From Hydrococcus rivularis NIES-593 (GTDB taxonomy: Bacteria > Cyanobacteriota > Cyanobacteriia > Cyanobacteriales > Microcystaceae): a DNA stretch of 64,000 nt. The notes beneath the pieces are model-generated. The model did no database searches, was not told the origin of the DNA, and saw nothing but the letters and a program-made list of their open reading frames with translations. Shown here piece after piece: positions 54,121 to 63,785 of this stretch (its first letter is position 1; each line of letters starts with the position of its first letter). Both the position numbers and the translations under genes were made by a program. Location of the stretch: NCBI RefSeq assembly GCF_001904635.1, contig NZ_MRCB01000004.1, positions 1 to 64,000 on the forward strand, read 5' to 3'.

Positions 54121-56268
54121 ATGAGGGTAAAGCTTTTCTTGCTCGGTAGTTTACTATGGCTTTTACTTCCATCTGTCGTTCGAGCAGAGTCTTTTCAGCA
54201 GACAAATTTAGAGGCGATCGCATCCAATTTTAAGAAAAATAAGTTATCAACTCCTCGACTGCGATCGACTAATTGGAGTCAATTTTATGACATAAATCTT
54301 AATAGTTTTGATGCTCAATTGTCGGCTGAGAATTTAGAAAATCGTACCCTTCCTAGGGTCGCTCAGCTCAAAACAGACAACCCAATCGTTCCGGCAACGA
54401 CAGAAATAGAAGCAGAATCTCTCGCTCAGTCCAATGACGAGTCATTAGCGATCGACATTTTCTCTGACGATATCGTAGAACAGGTGACCAATGTCTCTCA
54501 GTTGCGGGACGTGCAGCCAACCGAGTGGGCGTATGAAGCGCTGCGATCGCTCGTAGAACGATATGGCTGTATTGCTGGCTATCCCGACGGGACTTTTCGG
54601 GGCAACCGGGTAATGAGTCGCTATGAATTTGCCGCCGGATTAAACGCTTGTATGAATACAATGGAGCGTCTGATACAAGAAAATGTCTCCGTCATGCGCG
54701 AAGACCTTGAGGTACTGAAGCGGTTGGGCAAGGAATTTGAAACCGAACTGGCTGCCTTGGGAGGACGAGTAGACAATTTGGAAAGTCGAGTCGCTTTTTT
54801 GGAAGACCATCAATTCTCGACGACGGTCAAGATGAATGGAGAGGTTATTTTTGGACTTGCTTTCGCTGGTGGGGGCGATCCCCCTGGAGGTTGTAGATTT
54901 GTAGAGAGCGACCTCTTTCCAGATACACAAAGAGTTAGCTGTCAAGATCGAGACGATCCGGGAACGAATACAGTTCTGGCGCACTTGACTCGCTTGGGAT
55001 TGCAAGCCTCATTTACTGGAAAAGATCGCCTGCGTCTTTATTTGACAACTGGCAATTTTGATAATGGTGGTTTTACTAATCCAGAGTCGCTGAATACTTA
55101 CATGGCTCGCTTATCTTACCAAGCAGGTTTAGAGAATCAGGTAATTTTGGACGAGCTAGAATATCGATTTCCCATTTTCGACGATCGCGTCGTTATTTCT
55201 GCGATTCCCTTTGGATTTAGCTTAAGCAACGTTCTCAGTGCCAACTCTCCCTACTTCGATCTCGGACGAGGTTCGATTTCCCGTTTCGGACAGCTCAACC
55301 CGATTTTTAGGCTAGGAAGCCCTTTGGATGCTGGCGTGGGAATTGATTGGTTGATTGCCGAGCCATTGCGCTTGCAAGTTGCCTACGGTACAGCAAATAG
55401 CAGCGATCCCAATGGAGGATTCTTTGGAGCAGATCGCAGCGTTTTAGGAGTACAGTTGTTAGTGCAACCCTTTGAGACAGTTGTTGCGGGACTGAGTTAC
55501 GTCAATGCCTACACCAGCGACGGTCGGTTGGGAATGTTTGCTGGTAGCGTTAATGCTGAATCGACTGGGTTATGGTCTGGGGGGATTTTACCTAATCCGT
55601 TGATTCCCGATAGCGTAGTCTCGATTGGGGATTTACCCGCACAAACCCATGCAGTTGGCGCAACCCTACAATGGCGCATCACCGAGAAACTAACCTTTGG
55701 AGCTTGGGCAGGATGGACTTTCACGAATTTCCAAGATCCGGTTCCTGAATTTAGATCGGGGGTTGCAGAAACTCCTGGCGGACCGTCTCCCTTAGACTGT
55801 TTGAACAATCCTGGCTTAGAATGTCCTGTATCGCCTTCGTCTGGAGAAAAGCCTTTTGGCAACACAGTAACCTATCTATTTTCTCTCGGTCTTTCCGATC
55901 CCTTTGGTCGGGAAGGAGATTTAATGGCTTTTTTGTTTGGAATGCCGCCCAAATTAGTTAATGCAGGACCAGAAACCCAAGGCGCTAGCGTACCTTTTTT
56001 TGAACAGGTTATTAGAGAGGAAGCACCTGTTCAGGTAACAGATAATAATCCTCGCTTGGAATCGAACGTAGAATTAGAGAGGTGGTTTCGGAAAAATTTT
56101 GGCGTTGAAGATGAAGCCACATCGTTGCACTTTGAGTTTTTCTACCGCTTTAAAATCAATGACAATATCTGGATTACACCTGGCGTTTTTATCGTCACCA
56201 ATCCAGGGCACATCGACAGCAACGATACCCTTTTTGTTGGAACTATTCGCACGACTTTTCGTTTCTAA
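54121..56268 (+). CDS. SLH-domain outer-membrane porin (iron-uptake porin type)
   Basis: The 715-residue product has a signal peptide (SLLWLLLPSVVRA), a variable region to about residue 125, one SLH motif (DVQPTEWAYEALRSLVERYGCIAGYPDGTFRGNRVMSRYEFAAGL, about 135-180), a coiled-coil segment (LEVLKRLGKEFETELAALGGRVDNLESRVAFLE) and an OprB-type beta-barrel ending in Phe (IRTTFRF). The SLH binds the peptidoglycan and the barrel spans the outer membrane. Such proteins are the main outer-membrane channels of cyanobacteria and some are linked to iron uptake. GTGAGGAGGAACG precedes the ATG, a strong ribosome site. Confidence 0.92.
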   Translation: MRVKLFLLGSLLWLLLPSVVRAESFQQTNLEAIASNFKKNKLSTPRLRSTNWSQFYDINLNSFDAQLSAENLENRTLPRVAQLKTDNPIVPATTEIEAESLAQSNDESLAIDIFSDDIVEQVTNVSQLRDVQPTEWAYEALRSLVERYGCIAGYPDGTFRGNRVMSRYEFAAGLNACMNTMERLIQENVSVMREDLEVLKRLGKEFETELAALGGRVDNLESRVAFLEDHQFSTTVKMNGEVIFGLAFAGGGDPPGGCRFVESDLFPDTQRVSCQDRDDPGTNTVLAHLTRLGLQASFTGKDRLRLYLTTGNFDNGGFTNPESLNTYMARLSYQAGLENQVILDELEYRFPIFDDRVVISAIPFGFSLSNVLSANSPYFDLGRGSISRFGQLNPIFRLGSPLDAGVGIDWLIAEPLRLQVAYGTANSSDPNGGFFGADRSVLGVQLLVQPFETVVAGLSYVNAYTSDGRLGMFAGSVNAESTGLWSGGILPNPLIPDSVVSIGDLPAQTHAVGATLQWRITEKLTFGAWAGWTFTNFQDPVPEFRSGVAETPGGPSPLDCLNNPGLECPVSPSSGEKPFGNTVTYLFSLGLSDPFGREGDLMAFLFGMPPKLVNAGPETQGASVPFFEQVIREEAPVQVTDNNPRLESNVELERWFRKNFGVEDEATSLHFEFFYRFKINDNIWITPGVFIVTNPGHIDSNDTLFVGTIRTTFRF

Positions 56269-56328
56269 GCAGTTCTGAGCTTACAAGCCATTGGAAGGGG
56301 GAAGCGAGCTATTTTCGTCTCTCTGTAT

Positions 56329-59300
56329 TTACTGCAACCGTTCTAAGGCGTTAATGGCGGGTTGGAATCTCGGATCGAGATCGCGGGCTTTCATATAAGA
56401 ATCTCGTGCTTCTTGAAAGCGTCCCCATTGCTCTAAAGCCAATCCTCGATTCATCCAGACAAAGGGATCTGACGGTTGCAGCCCTACGGCTTTGTTAAAG
56501 GAAGCTAGAGCTTCAGCGCGTCGGTTGAGCGAGGAGAGAGCAATTCCTCGACCGCTCCAAGATTGGTGGTCGCTCGGCTCGATTTGTAAAGCGCGATCGA
56601 AAGACGCGATCGCATCTTTGTGACGATTGGCTTGAGAGAGGGCTAAGCCGCGATCGCGCCAAGCATGATAAAAATTGGGAGCGATCGCGATCGCCCTGTC
56701 ATAGGATGCGATCGCTCCAGCAAAGTCTCTCTTGCCATCGCGCAACAAGGAACCGCGATTGTGCCAAGTCAGATAAGATTCCGGTCTGATTTCAAGAGCT
56801 TTGTCAAAGGCTGTCAAGGCTTCATCGTAGCGCCCCAAAGGAAAGAGAGCATTGCCTTTACTCAACCAGGCGAGATAGGAGTCCGGTTTGATTTTCAATG
56901 CTTTTTCATAGGAGGCGAGGGCATCTTCGGGGCGCTGTAATTTAATTAACACGTTACCGCGATCGACCCAAACCGTTACGTTATTGGGTTTACGTTCTAG
57001 GTCTTTGTCGTAGGCAGCTAGCGCTTCTTTATAAACATCCAGCGCCTCTTTACGGCGACCTAAGTACTGTAGGGCTAAGGCTTTATTTTGCCAAAATTTA
57101 GGATCGAGCGGTTTAATTTCCTGCGCCTTATTCAAGACCCCCAAAGCTTCTTCGTATCTGCGCAAGCCAATCAGAGCAATTCCTTTATCGCTGAGAGCTT
57201 CAGCGTAATTTGGTCTAATTCTGAGTGCTTCTTCCTGAATTGCCAACGCTTCTTGAGGACGCTCCAGTTTATACAAAGCTCTGCCTTTCCGATTCAAAGC
57301 TTCGGGATCGCGGGGTTTGAGGCTCAGCGATTTATTATAGGCAGACAAAGCAGCCTCATAGCGTTCCAATCGATAGAGAACATCTCCTCGACCTTTCCAA
57401 GCGCGAGCATCGCGAGGCTGTAATTCAATCGCTTTATCGTAGGCAGCCAGCGCTTCTTGATAGCGCTCTAGGGCAAATAAAGCATCGCCTCGACCTTCCC
57501 AACCTTGTAAATTGTTGGGGCTGATGTCTAAAACTTGCTGAAAGATAGGGAGTGCTGCTTCGGGTTTTTCCTGCTGCACCAAGCGATCGCCTTGATGCGC
57601 TATCAGCATCGGTCGCACGGTCGGACGAACGATCTCTATGACTCCCAGAAGAAAACCCATCCCCGCCACAATTACCAAAATATACCAAAGATTTAAAAAG
57701 CGTCGCCTGCCGCGATCGAATCTAGTTGCTAAATCGGCGGCAGTTCCTCGTCTCGATCTCGATGTAGAGGTTGGCAAAGATGTGCGTTCGGCTGTAGTAA
57801 AGAACCTGCTGGACTCTCCTAGTGCATTCAACACTTTGCTAGCAGAGGAGTAGCGCTTGTTGACATCCAACTTCACCATCTTGTCGATTATTTTTGCCAG
57901 CTTCTGGCTTATCTGTACGTTTTCGTGCCAGATTGCCTCGCCCGTTTTTGGATCGGTCTGAAGTTGCTCTGGAGATGTTCCGGTAAGTGATTGGATAGCG
58001 GTCATTCCTAAAGCATAAATATCGCTGCTATAGGTCGGTCTACCTGCCATTTGCTCCGGGGGCATATAACCCTTCGTTCCTACTATCCGATCCGAACTGT
58101 CAGAGCTACTTCGATCCGATAGCAGTTTCGCGATCTCTTTAATCAAACCAAAGTCAGTCAGTACAATTTTGTTATCTTGTCGTCGTCGGATGAGATTGGA
58201 TGGCTTGATATTGCGGTGGACTATTCCTTGCTGGCGAACGAACGCTAAGATTTCCAAAACCTGATAAAGAAGATCGACGACAGTTTCTTCGCTCAAGTGC
58301 TGGTTTCTTTGAATTTCTTGAGAGAGTGCCTCGCCATCGATAAATTCTCGAACGATGTAATAGTCTTGCCCTTCCTCGAAGCGATCCCAAAGGTGGGGAA
58401 TTTGAGGATGATTGCCTAACTCCTCTAAAACGGCTAAATCGTCTCCAAATAGACGTTCTACATCTTTTAGGGGGGAGGGGTCGCTCGTTTGAGACTGGAG
58501 TTGTTTGAGGATACAAGGCGATTGGTAATGTCGCACTAGATTCTCGGCTAGATACGTATGGCTTCCTATTTCTCCCCCTAAGTAGCGGCTAATTTTGTAG
58601 CGTCCGCCTACAGTTTGTCCGATTTTGAGTAGAGGCTGTAAATCCTGAAGAACTTCAGCGACGGAGTGATAGCGCTCTTTCAAGTTCGGGCGTATCATTT
58701 TGTTTAAAATGGCAGCTAAGTGCGGACTCACCCGCGTCAACCGCTCCCAGTCCTTTAGTGCGCCCGATTGCACATCTTCCAATTCTAGTGGCGATCGCGC
58801 AGTCAAGGCATAAATGGCTGTTTTGCCCAAGGCATAGATATCGCTACTATAGACTGGTTTGCCGTTCTGTTGTTCTGGTGGCATATAACCAGGCGTTCCA
58901 ATGACCTTGGTTATCATTGACTGTTTGTGAGCATCAAATGACAGGGTGCCGATTTCTTTAACTGCACCGAAGTCAATCAGTACAATTTTGTTATCCCGTC
59001 GTCGTCGGATGAGATTGGATGGCTTAATATCGCGGTGGATGACTCCCTGCTGATGAACGAACGCTAAGATTTCTAAGACTTCCTTAAGGAAGTAGATGAC
59101 TTGAAGTTCTTCTAGAGTCTGACGACCGACTTCTATCCTAAATTCTTCCCCATCAATATATTCCTGGATCAGATAGAATTCTCCATCTTCTTCTAGATAG
59201 GCTAAGACTTGGGGAATGCGATCGTGATTGCCCAATCGCTGCAATACTTGCGCTTCGAGCGAAAAACGTTCTTTGGCATTTTGCCATAGCGACGCACTAT

Positions 59301-59448
59301 TAAACCTGAGTTGGAGTTGTTTGACAACGCACAAAGGTTGGTTAGGAAGTTCCGTATCTTTGGCTAGATAGGTCTTGCTAAACCCTCCACTTCCTAACTC
59401 CTGTAAAATTTTGTATCGACCGTCTATGATTTCTCCTAACTCAGGCAT
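56329..59448 (-). CDS. Tandem serine/threonine kinase and pseudokinase with TPR domain
   Basis: The 1039-residue protein has a first kinase domain (about 10-270: GSGGFSKTYLA, Lys43, HRDIKPSN with catalytic Asp140, DFGAVKE), a second kinase-like domain (about 280-545), a membrane helix (about 585-605, LWYILVIVAGMGFLLGVIEIV) and about ten or more TPR repeats to the C-terminus. In the second domain the catalytic loop reads VHRNIKPSN: the catalytic Asp is Asn413 (codon AAT), while DFG is kept. So it should bind nucleotide but probably not phosphorylate. The TPRs after the membrane helix would face the other side of the membrane. An active kinase controlled by, or scaffolded on, its own pseudokinase is inferred. 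Confidence 0.92.
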   Translation of the reverse strand: MPELGEIIDGRYKILQELGSGGFSKTYLAKDTELPNQPLCVVKQLQLRFNSASLWQNAKERFSLEAQVLQRLGNHDRIPQVLAYLEEDGEFYLIQEYIDGEEFRIEVGRQTLEELQVIYFLKEVLEILAFVHQQGVIHRDIKPSNLIRRRRDNKIVLIDFGAVKEIGTLSFDAHKQSMITKVIGTPGYMPPEQQNGKPVYSSDIYALGKTAIYALTARSPLELEDVQSGALKDWERLTRVSPHLAAILNKMIRPNLKERYHSVAEVLQDLQPLLKIGQTVGGRYKISRYLGGEIGSHTYLAENLVRHYQSPCILKQLQSQTSDPSPLKDVERLFGDDLAVLEELGNHPQIPHLWDRFEEGQDYYIVREFIDGEALSQEIQRNQHLSEETVVDLLYQVLEILAFVRQQGIVHRNIKPSNLIRRRQDNKIVLTDFGLIKEIAKLLSDRSSSDSSDRIVGTKGYMPPEQMAGRPTYSSDIYALGMTAIQSLTGTSPEQLQTDPKTGEAIWHENVQISQKLAKIIDKMVKLDVNKRYSSASKVLNALGESSRFFTTAERTSLPTSTSRSRRGTAADLATRFDRGRRRFLNLWYILVIVAGMGFLLGVIEIVRPTVRPMLIAHQGDRLVQQEKPEAALPIFQQVLDISPNNLQGWEGRGDALFALERYQEALAAYDKAIELQPRDARAWKGRGDVLYRLERYEAALSAYNKSLSLKPRDPEALNRKGRALYKLERPQEALAIQEEALRIRPNYAEALSDKGIALIGLRRYEEALGVLNKAQEIKPLDPKFWQNKALALQYLGRRKEALDVYKEALAAYDKDLERKPNNVTVWVDRGNVLIKLQRPEDALASYEKALKIKPDSYLAWLSKGNALFPLGRYDEALTAFDKALEIRPESYLTWHNRGSLLRDGKRDFAGAIASYDRAIAIAPNFYHAWRDRGLALSQANRHKDAIASFDRALQIEPSDHQSWSGRGIALSSLNRRAEALASFNKAVGLQPSDPFVWMNRGLALEQWGRFQEARDSYMKARDLDPRFQPAINALERLQ

Positions 59449-59662
59449 GGTATTTGCTAGATCAAATCCTAAATAGTCTTAGAACAGCCTCTAAGCTTAA
59501 AAACAATTACATTATCGTTATAAATAACTTAAAAAACACCTCCTTAATACTAACCTATGAATAAGCCTTCAGATAATCTGGAATGATGGGAGTAGCGTTT
59601 GTAGACCCATTTACGTCTATAGTTATCAAGCGGTTTTTTACAAAAAGTAAAGGGGAATGGAT

Positions 59663-60232
59663 ATGAAAAAGATATACGATAAAAACTGGCTCAAAAAATT
59701 AACTGGTTTTGTAGGAATTGCAGGGGTCAGCACCCTACTGAGCTTTCCCGTTTTAGCTCAATACTATTATCCCCCATCTAGTTTTTTTCAGCCTACTGCA
59801 AACTATTACGAAAGCGAGCAGGAGCCGATTGTTGACATCCTACTCAAATCTGGCGAATTTAAAACTTTTAATGCTTACTTAAAAGAAACAGGGATTGTTG
59901 AAACTTTAAAAGGAGAAAAGATGTTAACCATCTTTGCTCCAACAAACAAAGCGTTTGAGGCGTTACCTGAAAACGTTCGCGAAAAGTTGTCGCAACCTGA
60001 GAATTTGGAGAAAGTGCTAAAATATCACTTAGTTGCTGGTATTGTTGCTGAAGAAGATATAAAACGCGGAGAAATCGCAACTATTGAGGGACATTCAGTG
60101 AAAATTACGGGAGTTCCTATGGGCGATCGCGTTGGAGTCAAGCTCAACGAGGCGATGGCTAGCGATCCTCTCAAAGCTAACGATGGCGCGATCGTTCCGA
60201 TCGATGAGGTACTCTTACCCCCCGATTTTTAG
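59663..60232 (+). CDS. Exported fasciclin-domain protein
   Basis: The product (about 189 residues) has a signal peptide ending near SFPVLAQ, a short Tyr/Pro/Ser-rich spacer and one fasciclin (FAS1) domain (VDILLKSGEFKTFNAYLKETG, LTIFAPTNKAFEALPENVREKL, YHLVAGIV). FAS1 domains act in adhesion or matrix contact. AAAGGGGA is too close to ATG 59657, so the in-frame ATG 59663, with a normal spacing, is preferred; the choice changes two residues. Convergent with the KaiB-domain gene. Confidence 0.88.
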   Translation: MKKIYDKNWLKKLTGFVGIAGVSTLLSFPVLAQYYYPPSSFFQPTANYYESEQEPIVDILLKSGEFKTFNAYLKETGIVETLKGEKMLTIFAPTNKAFEALPENVREKLSQPENLEKVLKYHLVAGIVAEEDIKRGEIATIEGHSVKITGVPMGDRVGVKLNEAMASDPLKANDGAIVPIDEVLLPPDF

Positions 60233-60277
60233 AGTTTCGATAGTGAAGGGGAAATTTTTTAGACGGCTCTAATCTAA

Positions 60278-61075
60278 TCAAGAAAGAACGATCTGGATCG
60301 CTCGTTGCAAGTCTTCTAGTTCTCCGACAATGCGTCTTACAGGTTGGGGCCAAACTCGCACTAAAGTAGGCGTAGCAGAGACTTGGTTGGTTTCTGCTAG
60401 TTCTGGGTGCTTAAGGATGTCTATCACTTTAAGCGTGTAAGGATATTGAAGCTGTTGCTCCAAGACTTGATGGAGCGTCTCTAAAGTTCGTTTGGTGGCA
60501 ATATCGTTACCAGCTACAAATAAGCGCAATACGTAACCGCGTATTTGTTCCTCAGAAGGCAAGCTTTCTGAGGTTTCGCTTAGAACTTGTCCGACTTTTG
60601 GGCGAGTAAGTTGCTGTTGGTTGTCCAAACATGCGACGAGATCGTGGTTTTCCCAAAGTGGAGCAAACAAAGGACGATAAGTTTCTAAAACGATAGGGTT
60701 GCACGTCTCTTCTTGCCAAGGTGCAAGCTGCCAGACTAATCCCTCCGTTCCAAAGATGGCATTGAGCAGGGGTTGATAGCGTCGTACTGCCGGATAAACC
60801 TCAGCAAAGGTTTGTAGTTGCTGAGTGTGGGGATCGAACCAGCGATCGACAGTCGCGGTGTATCCCGGAACCAAAAAATGAGGAGGTTCTGACAATCCTA
60901 GTAATTCTTGCAAAGCAACGCATAGGTGTAAATGCCAGCGATCGCGTTTACTAGGATCGACACAGTAGACTACATCTCCTCCAGGGGTAAACAACGCAAT
61001 GCCTTTAAATATTTCAGGCACGATAACAAAAGGAATAAAGTGCGCAATGAACTCGCCGCATGCTGCCAGACGCAA
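60278..61075 (-). CDS. KaiB-domain protein with an N-terminal region of unknown function
   Basis: Residues about 181-265 are a KaiB thioredoxin-like fold (YVLRLFVAGNDIATKRTLETLHQVLEQ, YTLKVIDILKHPELAE, ATPTLVRVWPQPVRRIVGEL), matching KaiB motif by motif. The N-terminal 175 residues (KGIALFTPGGDVVYCVDPSKRDRWHLHLC, FLVPGYTATVDRWFD) match no family that I know. The first codon, TTG 61075, is weak; GTG 61021 fits the likely start of the conserved part (VPEIFKGIALF) better. A role in clock input or output, perhaps by binding KaiC or a related ATPase, is inferred. The neighbour on the same strand upstream is pilT (64-base gap), so co-transcription is possible. Confidence 0.85.
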   Translation of the reverse strand: MRLAACGEFIAHFIPFVIVPEIFKGIALFTPGGDVVYCVDPSKRDRWHLHLCVALQELLGLSEPPHFLVPGYTATVDRWFDPHTQQLQTFAEVYPAVRRYQPLLNAIFGTEGLVWQLAPWQEETCNPIVLETYRPLFAPLWENHDLVACLDNQQQLTRPKVGQVLSETSESLPSEEQIRGYVLRLFVAGNDIATKRTLETLHQVLEQQLQYPYTLKVIDILKHPELAETNQVSATPTLVRVWPQPVRRIVGELEDLQRAIQIVLS

Positions 61076-61139
61076 GTTCTAGCCCAACGGCAAGGAAAAA
61101 AGAATGAAGGATAGAACACCTCATCTTTCATCCTTCTTT

Positions 61140-62303
61140 CTAAATTTTACCGCGCAGCATCATCGCCATCTCATTCGGCGTAGGTGATAATTCTAAGGCG
61201 GTTTCCTCGGTAATGCGTCCTTCTTGGTAGAGATTGAAGAGGGATTGGTTGGTAGTAATCATGCCATCGTACTCGCCTTCCTTCATCAGTTCTAGAATTT
61301 CGTCGTTCTTGCCCTGGCGAACGTAATCTTTAATCGTTTCTGTATTAATCAGGATGTCGTGATAGGCGGCCCGCTTTCCATCTGTAGTACGGCACAAGCC
61401 TTGGGCAATGATAGCAACTAGCGATTCTGCGATCGCGACTCGCATGGCATCCTGTTCCTCGGCGCTATAGAGGCTGAGAATACGCTCCAGGGTCTTGACA
61501 GCGCTGTTGGTGTGTAGGGTTCCCATAACCAAGTGACCCGTTTGCGCTGCTTTGAGAGCCGTGTTCACGGTTTCTTTGTCCCGCATTTCCCCTACCAGAA
61601 TGATATCGGGGTCTTCCCGCAAGGCAGCTTTGAGGGCATTATCAAACTTGTGAGTGTGAATGCCGACTTCGCGCTGTTTGATCAAAGAACGACGGCTTTG
61701 ATGGACGAATTCAATCGGGTCTTCGATGGTGATGATATGCTTGGCGTGTTCTTTATTGATGTAATCTACCATCGCCGCCATCGTGGTAGATTTACCCGAA
61801 CCCGTAGGGCCCGTCACCAAAATGAGTCCTTTGTGTGCGTTGGAGATATCCTTAAAAACAGGAGGCAATCGCAACTGTTCTAAAGTTAAGATTTTCAGAG
61901 GAATCAAGCGCAACACCATCCCTGGACCTCTGAGACTGTCAAAAATGTTAATCCGAACGCGGGCAAAGTCGTATTGGGTTGCGCCGTCAAATTCTAGTTC
62001 TTTTTTGAAGCGCTGAATTTCTTCCTCGCTGAGAATCTCCCGCAGCCAACTCATGAAAGTGTTAATGTCCGTCTCTGGATATTCCAAGATAATCATTTCA
62101 CCGCGATCGCGCATGCGCGGCAGTTCTCCAACTCCCAAGTGAACGTCAGAATAACCTTCATCATAGGCACGACGAATCAGTTGTGCCAGCGACGGCTGAT
62201 TGGGGGCGCGTCCTGCTACTCTAGGAGGCGGAGTCACAGCGGTTCTAGGCGGCGGTGGCGGTGGCAGAGGGACTGGCGGAACCGAACGCGGTGCTTGGGT
62301 CAT
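61140..62303 (-). CDS. pilT: Type IV pilus retraction ATPase PilT
   Basis: The 387-residue AAA-type motor powers pilus retraction. Motifs: Walker A VTGPTGSGKSTTMA, Asp box DPDIILVGEMRDKET, His boxes TGHLVMGTLHTNSA, and the PilT C-terminal AIRNLI-like region appears as GRITEETALELS. The N-terminal 35 residues are Pro-rich and variable. It lies upstream of the KaiB-domain gene. With pilD it completes the visible pilus genes; pilB and pilC are not present. Confidence 0.95.
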   Translation of the reverse strand: MTQAPRSVPPVPLPPPPPPRTAVTPPPRVAGRAPNQPSLAQLIRRAYDEGYSDVHLGVGELPRMRDRGEMIILEYPETDINTFMSWLREILSEEEIQRFKKELEFDGATQYDFARVRINIFDSLRGPGMVLRLIPLKILTLEQLRLPPVFKDISNAHKGLILVTGPTGSGKSTTMAAMVDYINKEHAKHIITIEDPIEFVHQSRRSLIKQREVGIHTHKFDNALKAALREDPDIILVGEMRDKETVNTALKAAQTGHLVMGTLHTNSAVKTLERILSLYSAEEQDAMRVAIAESLVAIIAQGLCRTTDGKRAAYHDILINTETIKDYVRQGKNDEILELMKEGEYDGMITTNQSLFNLYQEGRITEETALELSPTPNEMAMMLRGKI

Positions 62304-62444
62304 AGAAATCTCCAGAATCTAAAAAACCTAATTTCTCTATCCGTTATCGCTAGTATTCCCAAACCCCAATCATTGATAACATCGATAGTCATTAGTGGTC
62401 AGTGGTTGCTTGTCCGACTTCCGACCTTCGTTCTTAGAAAGTTC

Positions 62445-63785
62445 TTAGTCCCCTTGAATATAGCTTTCGACTTCGTTCCCTTCTCTTGCTATCGGTGTTA
62501 CCAAGACTTTATCAACTCGATTCCCATCCATATCGACAACTTCAAATCGTAAATTCCCCCATTCAAAACTATCGGCTGCCATGGGAATTTTGCCGAGAAG
62601 GGTAATCACAAATCCGCCGACAGTATGATAATTTCCCTCTTTTTCTCCTGGTAATTCTTCGACATGAAAAACTTCTTTAAAATCTTCAATCAATAAAATC
62701 CCATCGACTAACCAGCTACCGTCTTCCCGTTGAACGATTTGCGGCGCTTCTGGCTGACCTGTTGTCGGAAGGTCTCCGATAATAGCTTCTAAAATGTCGG
62801 TGATAGTAACTAAACCTTGAATCACGCCATATTCGTCTACTACCAGTGCAAGATGATTGCCGCTTTGTTGAAATAATTCGAGAACTTTTAATCCTCTAGT
62901 ACTTTCGGGGACAAATAACGGCTGTCGTAAAGATGAGGTAAGATCGAAAGGCTGATTGGCAAAACAACAGGCAAGTAAATTATTGACTTGCACGATCCCT
63001 AAAACCTCGTCTAAACTGCCTTGGCAGACGGGGAAACGAGTATAGTTGCTGGTAATAATTTTTTGGCGATTGACTTCGGAAGAATCTTCGAGATCGAGCC
63101 AGACAATTTCCGGTCGCGTTGTCATGAGGGTGCTGACTCGGCGATCGCCCAAGCGCAAAACTTGCTCTAGCATATCCTGTTCGGCTTCCTCAAAGGTGCC
63201 CGCCTCGGTTCCCTGCTGGATCAAAATTTTGATTTCTTCTTCAGTAATGAGGGGTTCGTTAGAAACCGTTCCCGCACCCAAAAGGCGCAGCACCAAATCG
63301 GTGGAGAAACTCAACAAGCGAACGATTGGAGAAACCCCGCCAGATAGCCAGCGTAAGGGCATGGCGACGAGTCTGGCAATTTTTTCGGGATTATTTAAAC
63401 CGAGGCGCTTGGGGACTAATTCGCCAATCACTAGCGATAGATAGGTGATGATCAAAACCACGATCGCAAATGCGATCGCTTGGCTTTGAGCGGCTAGAAT
63501 GGGAACTTGTTCTAATAATGCTGTCAGACGTTGTGTGATGTTTGCGCCTCCATAGGCGCCAGCAACAATCCCGATCAGGGTAATGCCAATCTGAACTGTG
63601 GAGAGAATTTGGTTGGGATTGTTGGCGAGTTCTAACGCTACCCTAGCCTGTTTGTCCCCTTGAGCGCTAAGCTGTTCTAGGCGGATTTTGCGGGCTGAGA
63701 CAATCGCTATTTCAGATAGAGCAAAGACGCCGTTGAGGACGATTAACAAAAGAATGACTAAAATTTCGCTAGCGACAGAGAACAT
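62445..63785 (-). CDS. CorC/HlyC family membrane protein (CNNM-CBS-CorC_HlyC)
   Basis: The 446-residue product has an N-terminal CNNM (DUF21) membrane domain (about 1-200, four helices, ALSEIAIVSARKIRLEQL), two CBS motifs (about 215-340: TLMTTRPEIVWLD, LALVVDEYGVIQGLVTITDILEAIIGDL) and a C-terminal CorC_HlyC domain (about 355-440, LVDGILLIEDFKEVF). Family members are linked to magnesium or cobalt efflux and, under the name hemolysin C, are often misnamed. Cation export is the best guess. Confidence 0.9.
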   Translation of the reverse strand: MFSVASEILVILLLIVLNGVFALSEIAIVSARKIRLEQLSAQGDKQARVALELANNPNQILSTVQIGITLIGIVAGAYGGANITQRLTALLEQVPILAAQSQAIAFAIVVLIITYLSLVIGELVPKRLGLNNPEKIARLVAMPLRWLSGGVSPIVRLLSFSTDLVLRLLGAGTVSNEPLITEEEIKILIQQGTEAGTFEEAEQDMLEQVLRLGDRRVSTLMTTRPEIVWLDLEDSSEVNRQKIITSNYTRFPVCQGSLDEVLGIVQVNNLLACCFANQPFDLTSSLRQPLFVPESTRGLKVLELFQQSGNHLALVVDEYGVIQGLVTITDILEAIIGDLPTTGQPEAPQIVQREDGSWLVDGILLIEDFKEVFHVEELPGEKEGNYHTVGGFVITLLGKIPMAADSFEWGNLRFEVVDMDGNRVDKVLVTPIAREGNEVESYIQGD

